Source: DASTHG01 sp035491895 (GTDB taxonomy: Bacteria; Gemmatimonadota; Gemmatimonadetes; Gemmatimonadales; GWC2-71-9). From it: 6,931 nucleotides of DNA. Location of the stretch: assembly GCA_035491895.1 (NCBI GenBank), contig DATJJY010000112.1, positions 1 through 6,931 of the forward strand. The letters are read 5' to 3'. Below are positions 1 through 6,751 of this stretch, one piece after another. Both the position numbers and the translations under genes were made by a program. Numbering within the stretch: position 1 is the stretch's first letter; the number at the start of each line of letters is the position of its first letter. The notes beneath the pieces are model-generated. The model worked only from the letters and a program-made list of their open reading frames with translations, searched no databases and was not told the DNA's origin.

Positions 1-1539
1 GCTCCGCCAGCGTCGACCGCGAGTACGCCGCAGCACCGGTCCCGCCTGGGTGTCGTCATCTTGGTCGCAGCCATCGCCGTGTTGGCGCTTGGAGCCGGAC
101 TGCTATGGCGCCGCTCGTTGGGCTCCACATCGGGGGGCGCGGCGTCGGTAGCCGTGCTCCCGTTCGTAGACCTCAGTCCCGACCGGTCGAGCGCGTACCT
201 CGGCGACGGCATGGCCGAGACGATCATCAATGCCCTCGCGAACGTCCCTGGCCTCAACGTGGCGGCGCGAACTTCGGCGTTTTCATTTCGCGACAAGGCC
301 GAGGATGTGCGGGAAATCGGGAGGCAACTGGGTGTAGCGACGGTGCTCGAGGGGAGCGTGCAGCGCTCGGGGACACATCTGCGGGTGACGGCGCAGCTGA
401 TCAAGACTTCCGACGGGCTGCACCTCTGGTCGCACAGCTTCGATCGCGATGTGGCGGACATCTTCGCGGTTCAGGACGAGGTCGCTCGGGCGGTTGTCGC
501 GGCTTTGCCGGGGAGAACCAATGCGCCAGCGCCAGCGCATAGCCGCGCAGCCCGGAACCCGGCGGCCTACGAGTTCTATCTCCAGGGTCTGTTCTCCTGG
601 AACCGACGGACCGAAGCCGATCTGCGGCAGGCGATCCGGTTCTTCGAACAGGCGATCGCGCAGGACTCGACCTATGCCGAGGCATGGGTCGGTCTGGCTG
701 ACGCGCATGTGCTGCTGCCGTTCTACAGCAGTTTCATCCCGACTCGCGAAGAGGTTCCCAAGGCGGAAGCAGCGGCGCGCCGCGCGCTGGCACTCGACCC
801 ACATCTCGGGCCAGCCCACGCGGCGCTGGCGTACGCCGTGATGAACTATGACTGGGACTGGTCACAGGCCGACAGCGAGTTCCGGCAGGCGATCACGTAC
901 AGCCCTGGGGACGCGACGGCGCACAAATGGTACGTCGACCTGCTCTTGATCGAAGGACGTCGTGATGATGCGTTCCGTGAAGTTCAGCGCGCGGTGGAGC
1001 TGGACCCCCTCTCCCCCAACGTCCTCGTGATCCTGGGTGAGTGGTATTGGGACTCGGGCAAGGACTCAGAGGCGGTGGCGCAGCTGGACAAGGCGCTCGC
1101 CATCAACCCCGAGCACCCGCTGGCGCTCGAATACGAGATGCGCCACGCCTGGAATCTGGGGAACGTCGAGCAGTTCTTTGCGTTGCGGCAACGTCTCGAG
1201 GTTATTCCTCCGCGCGTACCGCCAACGACAGACGAGTTGCGGCGGGCGTACGCCCGCGGCGGCAGGAAAGGCGTACTCCGCGCCCTCCTGGCGGCGCCCG
1301 GCGCTCGGCCGACCGACCGCGCCCGCTGGGCCGGCGATCTGGGCGACGTGGACGCTGCATTCGCCGAGCTCGGACGGGCCGCCGAGGAACGCGACATCCG
1401 TCTGCCATACGTCACAAGCTGGCGCGACTACAGCCTGCTCTGGGCCGACCCCAGGTTCGTGGCGCTCTTGGCGCGAATGGGTCTACGCTGGAGTCCGAAG
1501 GACGGGCCCAGCGTGGCGGCACCACCGACCACGCCGTAA
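1..1539 (+). CDS. Membrane-anchored TolB-like/TPR signalling protein, 5' end missing (probable C-terminal part of a Ser/Thr kinase or similar regulator)
   Basis: The reading frame is open from the first base, so this is the C-terminal 512 residues of a longer protein; a TTG at 61 lies inside the membrane helix and is not a credible start. Visible parts, numbered from the first base: a Pro/Ser/Thr-rich linker (1-12), a basic flank and one hydrophobic helix (about 16-36), then a TolB/FlgO-like domain (about 50-171) with the hallmark stretches VAVLPF, YLGDGMAE, VAARTSAFSF and VLEGSVQR. TPR-type helical repeats follow (about 186-400, for example AEAWVGLADAH and AVAQLDKALAINPEHP), and the tail has the WADPRFVALLARMGL pattern common in this family. 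Known relatives carry a cytoplasmic Ser/Thr kinase, adenylate cyclase or CadC-like DNA-binding domain before the helix; which one applies here is not visible. The linker favours a kinase. The TPR part would face the periplasm and probably bind proteins or other ligands. No catalytic residues are present in the visible part. Confidence 0.85.
   Translation, partial: APPASTASTPQHRSRLGVVILVAAIAVLALGAGLLWRRSLGSTSGGAASVAVLPFVDLSPDRSSAYLGDGMAETIINALANVPGLNVAARTSAFSFRDKAEDVREIGRQLGVATVLEGSVQRSGTHLRVTAQLIKTSDGLHLWSHSFDRDVADIFAVQDEVARAVVAALPGRTNAPAPAHSRAARNPAAYEFYLQGLFSWNRRTEADLRQAIRFFEQAIAQDSTYAEAWVGLADAHVLLPFYSSFIPTREEVPKAEAAARRALALDPHLGPAHAALAYAVMNYDWDWSQADSEFRQAITYSPGDATAHKWYVDLLLIEGRRDDAFREVQRAVELDPLSPNVLVILGEWYWDSGKDSEAVAQLDKALAINPEHPLALEYEMRHAWNLGNVEQFFALRQRLEVIPPRVPPTTDELRRAYARGGRKGVLRALLAAPGARPTDRARWAGDLGDVDAAFAELGRAAEERDIRLPYVTSWRDYSLLWADPRFVALLARMGLRWSPKDGPSVAAPPTTP
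1511..1534 (+). terminator. Hairpin at the 3' end of the TolB/TPR gene, possible weak terminator
   Basis: GCGTGG (1511-1516) pairs with CCACGC (1529-1534), and CGG (1517-1519) pairs with CCG (1525-1527), with A1528 bulged and a five-base loop. That is a nine-pair GC-rich stem ending just before the TAA stop at 1537. No T-tract follows, so it is not a classical intrinsic terminator. It may stabilise the 3' end, slow transcription, or be a chance product of high GC content. Confidence 0.25.
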
Positions 1540-1587
1540 CTTGGCGCGACCACCCGATTGTGGACCCGAACCGTGAGAGCTTCCCTG

Positions 1588-2301
1588 ATGCGCCACTCCC
1601 TGCTGTGCTGGCTATTTGCCGTCGCGTCGCTCCCGACCTTCGCCCGGGCGCAGACGACGTCCGTGGATACGACGCTCAATAAGCTCACTGCCGCCGAACG
1701 GGCCGCGGGATGGCGCCTGCTGTTCGATGGCCGCACCACCGACGGGTGGCGCGGCTTCAAGCTCAACGCGATGCCCGATGGATGGAAAGTCGTGGACGGT
1801 GCGCTCACGCGCGTCGCCGCGGCCGGCGACATTCTCACGACCCAGAAGTTCAAGAACTTCGAGCTCGACCTCGAGTGGAAGATCTCCGAGGGCGGGAACA
1901 GCGGCATCTTCTATCGCGGCAGCGAGGACGAGGACGCGATCTACTGGACGGCGCCCGAGATGCAGGTGCTGGACGACGCCCACCACGAGGACGGCAAGTC
2001 GCGCCTCACGTCGGCCGGCGCCGACTACGCCCTGTACGAGGCGCCCGCGGGGATCGTGAAGCCGGCGGGGCAGTGGAACCAGGTGCGCCTCATCGTGAAT
2101 GGCCGGCACGTCGAGCACTGGCTGAACGGCGTGCGGATGCTGCAATACGAGCTGTACAGCCCCGACTGGGAGATGCGCGTGCGGGACAGCAAGTTCGCCG
2201 CGCATCCCAAGTACGGGCGCAACGCGGAAGGGTACATCGGGCTGCAGGACCACGGGGATTGGGTGGCGTTCCGGAATATCAAGATTCACGTGTTGCCATA
2301 G
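1588..2301 (+). CDS. Secreted DUF1080 (3-keto-disaccharide hydrolase family) protein
   Basis: Exported single-domain protein of 237 residues. The ATG at 1588 is preferred: it gives a clean Sec signal peptide (basic start, hydrophobic core LLCWLFAVASL, cleavage after ARA at residue 21), and GAGAG at 1575-1579 lies 8 bases upstream. In-frame TTG 1558 and GTG 1573 would only add a non-conserved extension. The mature part (about 30-236) is a DUF1080 jelly-roll: WRLLFDGRTTDGWRGF near the start, FELDLEWKISEGGNSGIFYR in the middle, a PEMQVLDD stretch, QWNQVRLIVNGRHVEHWLNG, and GYIGLQDHGDWVAFRNIKI at the end. Members cleave 3-keto-glycosides made by Gfo/Idh/MocA glycoside 3-dehydrogenases; a candidate dehydrogenase lies two genes downstream. 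The domain assignment is secure, while activity and sugar substrate are inferred from family and neighbours. Non-catalytic glycan binding is the main alternative. Confidence 0.9.
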   Translation: MRHSLLCWLFAVASLPTFARAQTTSVDTTLNKLTAAERAAGWRLLFDGRTTDGWRGFKLNAMPDGWKVVDGALTRVAAAGDILTTQKFKNFELDLEWKISEGGNSGIFYRGSEDEDAIYWTAPEMQVLDDAHHEDGKSRLTSAGADYALYEAPAGIVKPAGQWNQVRLIVNGRHVEHWLNGVRMLQYELYSPDWEMRVRDSKFAAHPKYGRNAEGYIGLQDHGDWVAFRNIKIHVLP

Positions 2302-2307
2302 GGAGCT

Positions 2308-2320
2308 GTCAGCCGTCAGC
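2308..2320 (+). repeat. Short tandem GTCAGC motif in the gap before the transporter
   Basis: GTCAGC occurs at 2308-2313 and again at 2315-2320, separated by one C. GCTG (2305-2308 region) and the terminal CAGC could also form a very short stem. It lies in the 46-base gap between the DUF1080 and transporter genes. It may be a fragment of a dispersed intergenic repeat, but two six-base copies are also compatible with chance. Confidence 0.3.
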
Positions 2321-2347
2321 GGGACACACACCTCTACCCGGAGTGGC

Positions 2348-3565
2348 ATGGTGAGTACGCGCGCTAAGCTCTCGGTGATGATGTTCCTGCAGTTCTTCAT
2401 CTGGGGTGCCTGGTATACGACCATCGCCGTCTTCATGACCGGCCACGGCATGGGGACACTCACCTTCTGGCCGTATACCGTGAACCCGATCGCCGCTATC
2501 GTGGCGCCGTTCTTCCTCGGACTCATCGCCGACCGCTACTTTGCGACAGAGAAAGTGCTGGGGACGCTGCACGTGCTCGGCGGCATCATCATGTTCATCG
2601 TGCCGCGGTTTACCGGGTCTCCCACGGTATTCATCATCCTGCTGTTGCTCTACAACCTCTGCTACATGCCGACCCTCGGCCTCGCGAACAGCCTGGCGTT
2701 CCATCACATCCAGGATCAGGAGAAGCAGTTCCCGCTGATCCGGGTGTTCGGCACGATCGGATGGATCATCGCAGGCCTGTTCATCAGTTACGTGCTCGGA
2801 CCGGTGCTCGGGGTCGTCGCCGAAGGGACCGAATGGCCGATCTACACGACGGCCACCGCCAGCCTTCTGCTGGGACTTTACGCCTTCACGCTGCCGCACA
2901 CCCCACCGCCCGGTGTGGGCAAGCAGGTGTCGGTGCGCAGCATCATCGGGCTCGACGCATTGGCACAGCTCGGCGATCGCTCGTTCTACGTGTTCATCGT
3001 CGCGTCATTCCTGTTGTGCATTCCGCTCGCCGCCTACTACAACTTCACCCAGCTCTACCTGGGGAGCGCCAACGTCACAAAGATCGCGGCGGTCCAGACG
3101 CTCGGGCAGATATCGGAAACCGGGTTCATGCTGCTCATGCCGTTGATGTTCCTGCGCCTGGGCGTGAAGAAGATGCTGATGGTGGGCATGGCCGCCTGGG
3201 TGTTGCGATACGCGCTCTTCTCCGTTGCCGCCCCCAACGCCATCATCGGCCTCATCGTCATCGGCATTCTGCTCCACGGCGTGTGCTACGACTTCTTCTT
3301 CGTAACCGGCCAGATCTACGTCGACAAGCGATCCACCCCGGCGATCCGGGGCCAGGCCCAGGGATTCCTGGTGTTGGTGACATACGGCCTCGGGATGTTC
3401 ATCGGCGCGCAGGTCGCGGGCCGAGTCTACAACCGCTTCCTCGGTTCCGCAGCCAGTCTCACATTGGATCAGTGGCGCAGTTTCTGGATCCTGCCGGCGG
3501 CATTCGCGGCGGTGGTGCTGGTGTTCTTCGCGGTGATGTTCCGGCCGAACAACACGAAAGCGTAG
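2348..3565 (+). CDS. MFS transporter, nucleoside:H+ symporter (NupG-like) family
   Basis: Inner-membrane secondary transporter of 405 residues, close to NupG (418), with about 12 hydrophobic helices and no signal peptide. The first helix (about 8-30) contains MMFLQFFIWGAWYTT, typical of the nucleoside:H+ symporter branch of the major facilitator superfamily. PFFLGLIADRYFATEKVLG resembles the MFS loop after helix 2, and IRVFGTIGWIIAGL lies near the middle. The last helix is around 380-400. GGAG at 2340-2343 is only 4 bases from the ATG but 7 from the adjacent GTG at 2351, so translation may start one codon later. Homologues often sit beside DUF1080 and Gfo/Idh genes, as here, which suggests uptake of a sugar, glycoside or nucleoside product by proton symport. 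The nucleoside label reflects family naming, not a demonstrated substrate. Confidence 0.88.
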   Translation: MVSTRAKLSVMMFLQFFIWGAWYTTIAVFMTGHGMGTLTFWPYTVNPIAAIVAPFFLGLIADRYFATEKVLGTLHVLGGIIMFIVPRFTGSPTVFIILLLLYNLCYMPTLGLANSLAFHHIQDQEKQFPLIRVFGTIGWIIAGLFISYVLGPVLGVVAEGTEWPIYTTATASLLLGLYAFTLPHTPPPGVGKQVSVRSIIGLDALAQLGDRSFYVFIVASFLLCIPLAAYYNFTQLYLGSANVTKIAAVQTLGQISETGFMLLMPLMFLRLGVKKMLMVGMAAWVLRYALFSVAAPNAIIGLIVIGILLHGVCYDFFFVTGQIYVDKRSTPAIRGQAQGFLVLVTYGLGMFIGAQVAGRVYNRFLGSAASLTLDQWRSFWILPAAFAAVVLVFFAVMFRPNNTKA

Positions 3566-3590
3566 GGAAGAGGCGTAGGGGTAACGACGT

Positions 3591-3596
3591 AAGGAG
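3591..3596 (+). promoter_or_regulatory. Strong Shine-Dalgarno for the Gfo/Idh/MocA gene
   Basis: AAGGAG lies 8 bases before the ATG at 3605. It is the best ribosome binding site in the window and fixes that start, which also places the twin-arginine motif at the expected distance from the N-terminus. Better translation of this gene than of its neighbours is an inference. Confidence 0.75.
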
Positions 3597-3604
3597 AAAG
3601 ACGT

Positions 3605-4939
3605 ATGGCGCGGAAGCGCATCTCGAGAAGGCGGTTCGTGGGAGACGTCGCAGCGGGTGCGGCGTTCACGATCGTGCCGCGGCACGTGCTCGGCCGGGGA
3701 TACCGGGCGCCATCCGACAAACTCCACATCGCCTGCATCGGGTGTGGCGGCAAAGGCCGCTCCGACATCGACGGCGTCGCGAGCGAGAACATCTACGCCC
3801 TGTGCGACGTCGACTGGCACATGGCGTTGGACGCCTTTCAGCACTACCCGCAGGCGAAGCGCTACCGCGATTACCGCGAGATGCTCGACAAGGAGGGCAA
3901 GAACATCGACGCGGTGACCGTCTCGATCCCCGATCACTCCCACGCCGCCGCGGGGCTCGCCGCGATGAAGCTCGGCAAGCATGCGTTCATCCAGAAGCCG
4001 CTCGCCCGTACGCTCGGTGAGGTGCGGGCACTGGAGCAGGCGGCGCGCCGCTTCAAGGTGGCGACCCAGATGGGCAACCAGGGACACACGCACGAGGGGA
4101 CGCGTCTCATCCGGGAATGGGTCGAGGCGGGGGCGATCGGGACGGTGCGCGAGGTGCACTTCTGGACCAACCGCCCCTGGTGGCCGCAGGGGATCGAACG
4201 GCCGCTCGAGGAGTTCTACGTCCCGGAGTGGCTCGATTGGAATCTCTGGCTGGGGCCTGCCGCGGAGCGTCCCTACAATCCGGCCTATGCCCCCTTCAAG
4301 TGGCGCGGCTGGTGGGATTTCGGGACCGGCTCGCTGGGCGACATGGCGTGCCACATCATGGATGCGTCGTTCTGGACACTCGGTCTCGGGTATCCCACCC
4401 GGATCGAGCCGGAGTCGACGCCGCGGTTCAAGGAAACCGCACCCGCGACGTCGCGCATCACCTACTTTTTTCCCGCAAAGGGCAGCCGGCCCGAAGTGAA
4501 GGTCGTCTGGCAGGACGGCGCGCTCTACCCGCCGCGACCGCCGGAGATTGCGGAGGACGCGGCGTGGCCACCCGACGATGGCGGCGGCCAGCTGTGGATC
4601 GGCTCGAGCGGCAAGCTCATTGCCGGCACCTATGCCGACGATCCGACGCTGCTCGACACGGCGAAGATGGCGGACGTCACGGCGCACCCGGTGCCGCAGA
4701 AGTATCCACGCTCGACGGGGGTGTACGCCGAGTGGATTACGGCGTGCAAAGGCGGCGCTCCTGCGGGTTCGGCGTTCGACACCTATTCCGGCCCGTTCAC
4801 GGAGATGGTGATGCTCGGCTGTCTCGCGGTTCGCATGGGTCGCACGCTGGAGATCGATCCCGCCAGCGGCGCGGTGACGAACGTCCAGGTGCCGCAGGAG
4901 CTGATCACGCCAGCCTATCGCGCCGGGTGGACGTTGTAG
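3605..4939 (+). CDS. Tat-exported Gfo/Idh/MocA family oxidoreductase (probable glycoside 3-dehydrogenase)
   Basis: NAD(P)-dependent oxidoreductase of 444 residues, normal for the secreted branch of the family. The N-terminus holds a twin-arginine signal (SRRRFV at 7-12, then a short hydrophobic stretch), implying export already folded with cofactor. The Rossmann domain starts at about 39 with IACIGCGGKG (glycine-rich loop 46-51). The usual EKP motif is QKP (Q130-K131-P132), a variant I recall as common in this branch. MGNQGH (156-161) and WWDFGTGSLGDMACHIMD follow; D246 and H250 fit the family's D-x3-H catalytic pattern. The C-terminal half is the alpha/beta substrate domain. The likely role is oxidation of a sugar ring hydroxyl, plausibly C3 of a glycoside, feeding the DUF1080 protein. 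The gene is 39 bases after the transporter and 7 before the phosphatase gene. The family is certain; the substrate is unknown. Confidence 0.92.
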   Translation: MARKRISRRRFVGDVAAGAAFTIVPRHVLGRGYRAPSDKLHIACIGCGGKGRSDIDGVASENIYALCDVDWHMALDAFQHYPQAKRYRDYREMLDKEGKNIDAVTVSIPDHSHAAAGLAAMKLGKHAFIQKPLARTLGEVRALEQAARRFKVATQMGNQGHTHEGTRLIREWVEAGAIGTVREVHFWTNRPWWPQGIERPLEEFYVPEWLDWNLWLGPAAERPYNPAYAPFKWRGWWDFGTGSLGDMACHIMDASFWTLGLGYPTRIEPESTPRFKETAPATSRITYFFPAKGSRPEVKVVWQDGALYPPRPPEIAEDAAWPPDDGGGQLWIGSSGKLIAGTYADDPTLLDTAKMADVTAHPVPQKYPRSTGVYAEWITACKGGAPAGSAFDTYSGPFTEMVMLGCLAVRMGRTLEIDPASGAVTNVQVPQELITPAYRAGWTL

Positions 4940-4946
4940 ACGGGCC

Positions 4947-5852
4947 ATGACCTCCACGCCACTGCGGACCGGCAGGATCACGAGCGAGTTCGGCGCCAAG
5001 CCGCGCGACGACGAGCTCGACCTCTATGGGCTGACGCACCCGGGGAAGGTGCGAGCCGAGAACCAGGACCACTTCCTGCTGTGCACGGTGCACCCGCAGG
5101 CCGTCATTCATGCGACGAGTCTCCCCGATCCCGACAAGCTGGAGGCGCGCGGGCAGCGACTCGCGACCGTGATGCTCGTAGCGGACGGCGTCGGGGGCAG
5201 CGCCGCCGGTCGGGAGGCCAGCCAGCTCGCGGCCGAAACGATCATGCGGTACGTGACGTCCACGTTGCGCAGCTACCCCGCCATGGGCTCGCAGCAAGAC
5301 GAGGAATTCCTCAACGCACTGCGCACGGCCGCGCTGGAGGCGAACGCGGCCGTGCGCACCGCGGCGGCGGAGCGCGCCCAGGCGACCGGACGGCTCTCCT
5401 CGAAGAGCATGGCGACCACGCTGACACTCGCACTGGCGGTGTGGCCCTGGCTGTACGTCGTGCAGGTCGGGGACAGCCGCTGCTACTACTTCCGGGACGG
5501 ACAGCTGCAGCAACTGACGCGCGACCAGACGATGGCCCAGGACCTCGTCGACAAGGGTGCCCTTCCCGCCGATCGGGCGGCGCAGTCCCCTTTCAGTCAT
5601 GTGCTTGCGAGCTCGATCGGAGGCCCGGAGACTACACCAGAAGTAACGCGAGTCGATCTTTCCCGGAGCGGCTGCGTGTTGATGTGCACGGATGGACTGA
5701 CCAAACACGTCTCAGACTCAGAGATCGGCGCGCACCTCGCAGCCATGCAATCCGCGGAACAGGTCTGCCATGCGTTGCTCGAGCTGGCCCTGGAGCGCGG
5801 CGGGAGCGACAACATCACTGTCCTCGCGGGCCGGATTCAGCCGAAGAGGTAG
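4947..5852 (+). CDS. PP2C-type Ser/Thr protein phosphatase (Stp1/PrpC-like)
   Basis: Cytosolic metal-dependent protein phosphatase of 301 residues with no membrane helix or signal peptide. PP2C motifs appear in order: VRAENQD (35-41), ADGVGG with metal-binding D80 (79-84), a KSMATTLTLAL stretch, VGDSR with D176, a TRDQTMAQDLVDKGAL stretch, CTDGLT with D249, and GGSDNITV with D288-N289. The metal-binding aspartates expected for Mn/Mg catalysis are all visible, so it should be active. It is longer than minimal bacterial enzymes (about 240) because of an N-terminal extension of about 25 residues and an insert of about 25 between the first two motifs. It would remove phosphate from Ser/Thr of kinase targets. 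A possible kinase partner is the gene at the left edge, but that is only inference. Its ATG lies 7 bases after the oxidoreductase stop with only a weak Shine-Dalgarno (GACGGG), suggesting translational coupling. Confidence 0.95.
   Translation: MTSTPLRTGRITSEFGAKPRDDELDLYGLTHPGKVRAENQDHFLLCTVHPQAVIHATSLPDPDKLEARGQRLATVMLVADGVGGSAAGREASQLAAETIMRYVTSTLRSYPAMGSQQDEEFLNALRTAALEANAAVRTAAAERAQATGRLSSKSMATTLTLALAVWPWLYVVQVGDSRCYYFRDGQLQQLTRDQTMAQDLVDKGALPADRAAQSPFSHVLASSIGGPETTPEVTRVDLSRSGCVLMCTDGLTKHVSDSEIGAHLAAMQSAEQVCHALLELALERGGSDNITVLAGRIQPKR
5846..5850 (+). promoter_or_regulatory. Shine-Dalgarno GAGGT overlapping the phosphatase stop, ahead of a non-canonical start
   Basis: GAGGT ends at the first base of the phosphatase TAG stop and lies 7 bases before the in-frame ATC at 5858. 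The spacing is ideal for initiation there, although no ATG, GTG or TTG is present in that frame nearby. This site is the main reason for choosing 5858 as the start of the next gene. Confidence 0.5.
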
Positions 5853-5857
5853 ACGCT

Positions 5858-6751
5858 ATCGTCATCCTCGATGAGAGCGCCGTCCGGCGGCTGCTGCACT
5901 ATCAGGACCTGATTCCCGCCATCGAGCGGGCGCTGTCGGACCTTTCCGGGGGCCGGGTCGTCCAACCGGTGCGCGTCGTCGTGCCCGTCGCCGATCACAA
6001 GGGATTCTTCGGCGTCATGCCCGCCTATGCGGGCGCGCTCGGCGCGAAGCTCGTGACGTTCTATCCCGCGAACACCGACGTCCACACCCATCACGCCGTG
6101 ATTGCATTGTTCAAGCCGGAGACGGGGGAGCCGCTCGCCATCATGGATGGGCGCCTCATCACCGAAATGCGCACCGCTGCGGCGTCGGCAGTCGCCACGC
6201 AGCATCTCGCCCGGGCAAACGCGTCCATCCTCGCGATCCTCGGCTCCGGCGTGCAGGCGGGGAGCCACCTCGAGGCCCTGCGGCAGGTGCGACGGTTTTC
6301 CGAAGTCCGGGTCTGGAGTCCGCGGAACGCGAAGGCATTTGCCGAGCGCCGCCGGGTGACGGCGGCGCGCTCCGCGGAGGACGCGGTGCGCGGAGCCGAC
6401 GTCGTCGTCGTGGCGGTGAGCTCCAAGACACCCGTGCTCCAAGGCCAGTGGCTCTCGCCCGGTGCGCATATCAACGCCATCGGCGCCACGCGGCCGGATT
6501 GGCGCGAGCTCGACGACGATCTCGTCACGCGGGCTCGCGTGTTCGTCGACTCGCGGGAGGCGGCGACCAAGGAGTCCGGCGATGTCATCGCCGCACGCGA
6601 GGTGGTGGGAGAGATCGGCGAAGTGGTTTCGGGAAAGAAACCCGGGCGCAGCAACGCGACGGAGATCACGGTTTTCAAGTCGGTCGGGGTCGCTGTCGAG
6701 GACGTGGCGTCCGCCGCCCTGGTGTACGAGCGCCATGCCGCCGGAACCTGA
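5858..6751 (+). CDS. Ornithine cyclodeaminase/mu-crystallin family protein (EutC- or BhcD-like), start codon atypical
   Basis: NAD(P)-binding enzyme of 297 residues, slightly shorter than the usual 310-330. Homology-like sequence begins immediately at VILDESAVRRLL. GAKLVTFYPAN carries K64, and EMRTAAASAVAT carries R105, matching the substrate-binding Lys and Arg of ornithine cyclodeaminase. ILGSGVQA (about 127-134) is the Rossmann loop, FVD contains D231, near the usual catalytic Asp, and ITVFKSVGVAVED is the family tail. The frame has no ATG, GTG or TTG near the start; the ATC at 5858 is chosen because GAGGT is 7 bases upstream and the protein would begin where relatives begin. The frame stays open far upstream, but only inside the phosphatase gene. 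The adjoining dehydratase-like gene suggests a two-step conversion of an amino or imino acid, as in EutBC or BhcBD. Family members also act as ketimine reductases or alanine dehydrogenases, so true ornithine cyclodeamination is not assured. Confidence 0.85.
   Translation: MVILDESAVRRLLHYQDLIPAIERALSDLSGGRVVQPVRVVVPVADHKGFFGVMPAYAGALGAKLVTFYPANTDVHTHHAVIALFKPETGEPLAIMDGRLITEMRTAAASAVATQHLARANASILAILGSGVQAGSHLEALRQVRRFSEVRVWSPRNAKAFAERRRVTAARSAEDAVRGADVVVVAVSSKTPVLQGQWLSPGAHINAIGATRPDWRELDDDLVTRARVFVDSREAATKESGDVIAAREVVGEIGEVVSGKKPGRSNATEITVFKSVGVAVEDVASAALVYERHAAGT

Noticed and set aside
1540..1587. Promoter between the TolB/TPR gene and the DUF1080 gene
   Set aside because: I could not find a convincing -10/-35 pair in the 48-base gap; an operon-internal promoter cannot be excluded, but nothing in the sequence supports one.
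4466..4471. Run of six T in the oxidoreductase gene as a possible frameshift or slippage site
   Set aside because: The frame reads through as Phe-Phe with family-like sequence on both sides, so there is no sign of a broken gene or of recoding.
3005..4999. Long open frame of 664 codons on the - strand across the transporter and oxidoreductase genes
   Set aside because: Its protein is rich in Arg, His and Pro with no recognisable domain, while the + strand frames carry clear family motifs. It is an antisense shadow caused by high GC content at third codon positions.
5081..5857. Upstream open extension of the cyclodeaminase-family frame, or a phosphatase-cyclodeaminase fusion by -1 frameshift
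   Set aside because: The extension is low-complexity Arg/Gly-rich sequence overlapping conserved phosphatase codons. I see no slippery heptamer near the phosphatase stop, and a good Shine-Dalgarno there supports separate initiation.
5871..5912. ATG at 5871 as a start for the cyclodeaminase-family gene or a small leader peptide
   Set aside because: It is out of frame with the enzyme and stops after 13 codons; its spacing from GAGGT is about 20 bases, too long for normal initiation.
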